Assembly: GCF_001279725.1 (NCBI RefSeq)
Contig: NZ_LGDE01000475.1
Span: forward strand, 1-19,067
Source of the DNA: Streptomyces sp. WM4235
GTDB taxonomy: Bacteria > Actinomycetota > Actinomycetes > Streptomycetales > Streptomycetaceae
DNA: 19,067 nucleotides
Direction: 5' to 3'
The notes beneath the pieces were generated by a model. The model was given only the letters and a program-made list of their open reading frames with translations, was not told the origin of the DNA and ran no database searches. Position 1 is the stretch's first letter. Every line of letters begins with the position of its first letter. This document shows positions 15,533 through 19,067 of the stretch, piece after piece. Both the position numbers and the translations under genes were made by a program.

Positions 15533-18340
15533 GTGGGGACCGCAGAGCAACCAGAGCAACGCACGGGGAACAAGAGGCTGCTGTCGCTCATGTCGGCGGC
15601 GCTGTTGACCTTCGCGGCGAGCGTGGCCTTCGTGGGTGCAACGGCGCCCGCCTCGGCCGACCCGATCGAGGGGTGCACGGCCACCACCGGCGCGATCGTC
15701 GCCGTGGACTTCGGCCCCTTCGGCGGCAAGGTCGAGCGGGGCTGCGACACCACCCCCACCACCGGCTACGAGTTGCTGCACACGGGCGGATTCACCACCG
15801 AGGGCACCGGCCACGACGGCCCCGCCTTCATCTGCCGCATCGGCAACGGCTCCTTCAACTCCGGTACGCAGTACCCCACTCGGGACAAGGAGGACTGCGT
15901 CCTCACCCCGCAGGCGACCGCCTACTGGTCCTACTGGGTCGCCTCGCCGGGTCAGAAGAACTGGACCTACAGCTCACTCGGTGCGATGTCCCGCACCCCG
16001 AAGCCCGGTGACGTGGACGCCTGGGTGTTCGGTGGCACGGACGTCGGCGGCTCCTCCGGCAAGCCCACCTTCACCCCCGACGACGTGCGGGCCCGCGGGA
16101 GTGTCCCCTCGCCCGACCCGACCGGGCCCTCCAACCCGCCGACCGGGCCGGGAGCGGTCGACCTGCCGGCCGCCACCCGCTGGCTCACCGGGATGCTGAC
16201 GAACGGGGAGCGCGTCGTCGACGAGGGCGCGAGCACCCCGAACCACTTCCTCACCACCGAGGTCGTCCTCGCCCTGGCCGCTGCCGACCGGGAGAGCCCG
16301 GTGGCGCGCAAGGCCGCCGACTTCCTGGCCACGCCCGCGCAGACGGACGCGTACGCCTACCCCGCGGGCAAGGACGGGATCCCCGACGCCACCGCCGCCG
16401 CGCGGCTCGCGCTCGTCGCGGAGGCCACCGGCAAGGACCCCCGCGCCTTCGGCGGCCACGACCTGCTCGGGGACCTCGTGAAGTACGTCTGCCCGCGCGA
16501 CATCGGCGACGGCGAGACGATCGAGGGCTGCCTCACCAAGGGCGACTTCCGCACCACGGGCCAGTCCGACGCCCAGGCCATGGCCGTCATCGCGCTGCTC
16601 AACGGCGGTGTCACTCCCCCGGCCGACGCGGTGAACCGGCTGACCGGCCTCCAGTGCGAGGACGGCGGCTTCACCTCCATCCTGATCCGCTCCGGTGGCT
16701 GGTGCGACAGTGACGCCACCTCCACCGGCCTGATCGCGCTGGCCCTCAAGCGGGCCGGCGGACACGACACGGCCGTCGAGAAGGCACGGGCCCACCTCAA
16801 GAAGTCCCGCCTGGCGAGCGGCGCCTGGCCCTCCGCCTCCTACATGACGACCGGCAGCCCGAGCTCCACCGCATGGGCCGCCCAGGCCCTGCGCGCGCTG
16901 GGCGACACGGACCCCGCGGACGCGGGCCTGTCCTGGCTCTCCAAGCACCAGTTCACCGAGGGCGGCTTCGGCTTCGAGGAGGACGACACCGAGTCGCGCC
17001 TGTTCGCCACGGCCCCCGTCGTCGTCGCCGGCGCCAAGAGCGACCTGGTGGCACTGACCACCAAGAAGCCCGACCCGAAGCCCACCGACCCGAAGCCGAC
17101 CGACCCGAAGCCGACCGACCCCACCCCGACCATCGCGCCGGGCGACGGGCCGGACATCAAGAAGGGCGTGGCGTACATCACCGACCCCACCCGGCTGATC
17201 CAGGGCCGGTTCTACGACGGCGGGCCCGGCACGAGGTTCGCCGACTACGGCATGACCATCGACGGTGCCTACGCCCTGGCGGCCACCGGCGGGGACAAAG
17301 GCCCGCCCCCCGACACCGTCGGATTTTTCGACAAGGGGGGGAAGGACGGGCAGAACCGCGGCATCCACGACTGGACCCTCGTCGGCCCCAAGCGCGCGGG
17401 CGGCGGCTCCATCGGAAAGGTGGCCCTGCTCGCCCAGGCCGTGGGTCGCGATCCGCGGAACTTCGGTGGCCAGGATCTGATCGGCGCACTCGCCAAGATC
17501 ACCTGCAAGGCCAAGACCAGTACTCGCCAGGAGTGCGCGGCGAAGGGCAACTACACCTACGCCAACTCGGTCTTCAAGCAGTCGCTCGGCATCATGGCGC
17601 AGGTCCGTGCGGGTGAGACGGCCGCCGCGGCCGAGCCGATCGCGTACCTCAAGAGCCTCCAGCAGCCTTCCGGCGGCTGGGTCAGCCTGATCGGCGAGGC
17701 CAGCAGGACCGAGGTCGACTCCACGGCCATGGCCGCCATGACCCTGGACCGGCTGCCGGACGCCGACTCGCAGCGGGCCGTGGACAAGGCCCTGGCCTGG
17801 CTCGCGGCGCAGCAGAAGGCGGACGGCGGATTCCAGGGCGCCTCCGGGAACTCCGTCAACTCCTGCGCCCTCGCCATCCAGGGGCTCTCGCTGGACGCCA
17901 CCAAGTACGGCGCCCAGATCGCCAAGGCCCGCACGTTCCTGGCGACCCAGCAGAACGCCGACGGTGGCTTCAACGTCATCAAGGGTGACCCGTCCGGTTC
18001 CGACATGCGTGCCTCCACCCAGGCCATCAGCGGCACCACCGGCATCTCCTTCGCCACCCTCACCCGCAGCCTCGACGGCACCAGCGCCCGGCCCGTCCCC
18101 GTCATCTCGTCCCCGTCCACCGGCGGTGCGGGTGGCACGCCGGTCATCGTGACCCCCGGCGAGAGCGCGGGCGCCTCGGGCGGCGGCGCTCTCGCGCAGG
18201 GCGGTTCGGGCGGCCGCCTCGCGTCCACCGGCCTCCAGGTCGGAGCGCTCGCGGGCGCCGCGGCCGTGCTGACGCTCGCCGGTTGGCGGCTCGTCGTCCT
18301 GTCCCGTACCCGCCGCGACCCGGCGGAGGGCAACCGATGA
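15533..18340 (+). CDS. Wall-anchored (LAXTG) secreted protein: Cys-rich N-domain plus two alpha/alpha-toroid domains, putative cobalamin capture
   Basis: The product has 935 residues. GTG 15533 is preferred because GAGGGG precedes it and it supplies the basic RTGNKR n-region; ATG 15590 would lose it. The signal peptide ends at ASA|DP (about residue 42). Residues of about 43-185 form a domain with four cysteines (GCTAT, RGCDT, FICRI, EDCVL) and YWSYWVASPGQ...W...GDVDAWVFG, reminiscent of DUF4430. Two prenyltransferase-like helical domains follow (about 200-505 and 540-850), with LTGLQCEDGGFTS, WLAAQQKADGGFQG and FLATQQNADGGFNV. A KPTDP-repeat linker separates them. The C-terminus has a Gly/Ser linker, LASTG (896-900), a hydrophobic helix and an RTRR tail. 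That is a class E sortase (LAXTG) signal. No DxDD cyclase motif is seen (SDATS and EVDSTA occur there). A cobalamin riboswitch lies upstream. The ligand is inferred. Confidence 0.87.
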   Translation: MGTAEQPEQRTGNKRLLSLMSAALLTFAASVAFVGATAPASADPIEGCTATTGAIVAVDFGPFGGKVERGCDTTPTTGYELLHTGGFTTEGTGHDGPAFICRIGNGSFNSGTQYPTRDKEDCVLTPQATAYWSYWVASPGQKNWTYSSLGAMSRTPKPGDVDAWVFGGTDVGGSSGKPTFTPDDVRARGSVPSPDPTGPSNPPTGPGAVDLPAATRWLTGMLTNGERVVDEGASTPNHFLTTEVVLALAAADRESPVARKAADFLATPAQTDAYAYPAGKDGIPDATAAARLALVAEATGKDPRAFGGHDLLGDLVKYVCPRDIGDGETIEGCLTKGDFRTTGQSDAQAMAVIALLNGGVTPPADAVNRLTGLQCEDGGFTSILIRSGGWCDSDATSTGLIALALKRAGGHDTAVEKARAHLKKSRLASGAWPSASYMTTGSPSSTAWAAQALRALGDTDPADAGLSWLSKHQFTEGGFGFEEDDTESRLFATAPVVVAGAKSDLVALTTKKPDPKPTDPKPTDPKPTDPTPTIAPGDGPDIKKGVAYITDPTRLIQGRFYDGGPGTRFADYGMTIDGAYALAATGGDKGPPPDTVGFFDKGGKDGQNRGIHDWTLVGPKRAGGGSIGKVALLAQAVGRDPRNFGGQDLIGALAKITCKAKTSTRQECAAKGNYTYANSVFKQSLGIMAQVRAGETAAAAEPIAYLKSLQQPSGGWVSLIGEASRTEVDSTAMAAMTLDRLPDADSQRAVDKALAWLAAQQKADGGFQGASGNSVNSCALAIQGLSLDATKYGAQIAKARTFLATQQNADGGFNVIKGDPSGSDMRASTQAISGTTGISFATLTRSLDGTSARPVPVISSPSTGGAGGTPVIVTPGESAGASGGGALAQGGSGGRLASTGLQVGALAGAAAVLTLAGWRLVVLSRTRRDPAEGNR
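17071..17120 (+). repeat. 15-bp tandem repeat encoding a (KPTDP)n linker
   Basis: About three copies of a 15-bp unit encode K-P-T-D-P in the hinge between the two toroid domains of the wall-anchored protein. It probably forms a stiff, extended spacer. Copy number could vary between strains by slippage without breaking the frame. Confidence 0.8.
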
Positions 18341-19067
18341 ACCTCCGCGTCACGCGCGTCCTCGCCCGCGCGACGGCCGCCCTGGGCCTGACGGTGGCGG
18401 CCTTCGCGGCCACCGCGGCCCCGGCCGGGGCGGCCCCGCAGCCCATGGGCCAGTGCACGACCTCCTCCGGAGTCGTGCTCGCCGTGGACTTCAGCCATTG
18501 GGGCGGGCCCGTGTACCGCTCCTGCGGTACGACGCCCACCACCGGATACGAACTCCTCAACCAGGGCGGCTGGGCCACCACCGGCACCGGCCACGACGGC
18601 CCCGCGTTCATCTGCCGCATCGGCTACAGCGGGCACCAGGGCGGGAAGCAGTACCCGACGCCGCAACAGGACGACTGTGTCCTGACCCCGCCCGCCTCCG
18701 CCTACTGGTCGTACTGGCACGCGAACCCGGGCCAGAACACGTGGGACTACAGCCAACTCGGCGCCATGCTCTACAAGCCGAGTCCCGGCAGCGTCGACCT
18801 GTGGGTCTTCGGGAGCACGAACGTCGAGGGGACCGAGGGCAAGCCCCTGGTCACCCCGGACCAACTGCGCGCCAGGAACACCCGACCCACAGGCGCCACC
18901 GGGCCGCAGCCGCAGGACACCCGCACCGCGGCCCCTCTCCCGCCGAACGCGAACACCGGACCGAAGCCGGAGAATCCCCCGCCGGCCGCGACGACGCCGG
19001 CCGCGACGACGCCGCCCGCCCCCCCGGCCTCGGAGGGCCCCTCGGCCTCGCCGAGCCCCTCCGTGAG
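18337..19067 (+). CDS. Secreted protein sharing the Cys-rich N-domain of its upstream neighbour (3' part outside window)
   Basis: 243 codons are visible and the gene runs off the right edge. Its ATG overlaps the previous stop (ATGA), so it is in the same riboswitch-led operon and probably translationally coupled. A signal peptide (MNLRVTRVLARATAALG...; AGA|AP near residue 31) is followed by a domain of about 145 residues clearly homologous to that of the upstream protein. Shared elements are TTPTTGYELL, GTGHDGPAFICRIG, QYPT, DDCVLTP, AYWSYW, a conserved W-Y-S and DLWVFG, plus all four cysteines. After about residue 190 it becomes a Pro/Thr/Ala/Ser-rich linker (PPAATTPAATTPPAPP). That usually precedes a wall anchor, membrane helix or second domain not visible here. 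Function is unknown; regulation and neighbours suggest a role in cobalamin uptake. Confidence 0.85.
   Translation, partial: MNLRVTRVLARATAALGLTVAAFAATAAPAGAAPQPMGQCTTSSGVVLAVDFSHWGGPVYRSCGTTPTTGYELLNQGGWATTGTGHDGPAFICRIGYSGHQGGKQYPTPQQDDCVLTPPASAYWSYWHANPGQNTWDYSQLGAMLYKPSPGSVDLWVFGSTNVEGTEGKPLVTPDQLRARNTRPTGATGPQPQDTRTAAPLPPNANTGPKPENPPPAATTPAATTPPAPPASEGPSASPSPSV

Noticed and set aside
13540..18340. Interpretation of the toroid proteins as squalene-hopene cyclases or prenyltransferases.
   Set aside because: They are exported, lack the DxDD acid motif and prenyltransferase zinc ligands as a recognisable set, and sit under cobalamin riboswitches.
1..19067. tRNA or rRNA genes, CRISPR arrays, insertion sequences, phage genes or attachment sites.
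   Set aside because: None was seen: no regularly spaced repeats, transposase or integrase motifs, or tRNA T-arm signatures were found on either strand.

Overview
The window looks like chromosomal DNA from a Streptomyces-type actinomycete. GC content and third-codon-position GC are very high, GTG starts are common, and secreted proteins carry Ala-rich signal peptides. The run aceA, aceB, 3-hydroxyacyl-CoA dehydrogenase, metE matches the order I recall for S. coelicolor SCO0982-SCO0985 (recalled, not checked).

Layout from left to right. (1) 1-1293, minus: the N-terminal part of a PAS-PAS-PP2C (SpoIIE-type) phosphatase that runs off the left edge. (2) 1516-2321, plus: a compact cobalamin riboswitch and the gene for a small secreted protein with a DUF4430 (transcobalamin C-terminal-like) fold. 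(3) 2421-4663, plus: a Sel1/TPR-like repeat protein, a strong terminator, and a calpain-like cysteine protease with a long acidic N-terminal region. (4) 4808-7500, minus: metE behind a full-size cobalamin riboswitch. (5) 7590-11533, minus: glyoxylate-shunt operon aceA-aceB plus a 3-hydroxyacyl-CoA dehydrogenase whose GTG start overlaps the aceB stop. (6) 11912-13327, plus: a divergent ScfR/RamB-family regulator. The aceA-regulator gap holds a cluster of TTGCCAA boxes. (7) 13540-19067: two cobalamin riboswitches placed head to head. The minus-strand one precedes a secreted alpha/alpha-toroid + DUF4430 protein with the overall architecture of animal intrinsic factor and transcobalamin. The plus-strand one precedes a 935-residue protein with two toroid-like domains and a LASTG sortase signal, translationally coupled to a second secreted protein that shares its novel N-terminal four-cysteine domain and runs off the right edge.

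The main result is that one 19 kb window holds four cobalamin riboswitches. Three of them control secreted or wall-anchored proteins, and the fourth controls the B12-independent methionine synthase. I infer an extracellular cobalamin-capture system comparable to animal haptocorrin, intrinsic factor and transcobalamin. It would be displayed on or released from a Gram-positive wall and expressed when B12 is scarce. MetE replaces the B12-dependent MetH. The glyoxylate shunt can replace the B12-dependent ethylmalonyl-CoA route for acetate. The locus may therefore combine B12 scavenging with B12 bypass. Riboswitch identities and enzyme calls are strong. Cobalamin binding by the secreted proteins is inference from architecture and regulation.
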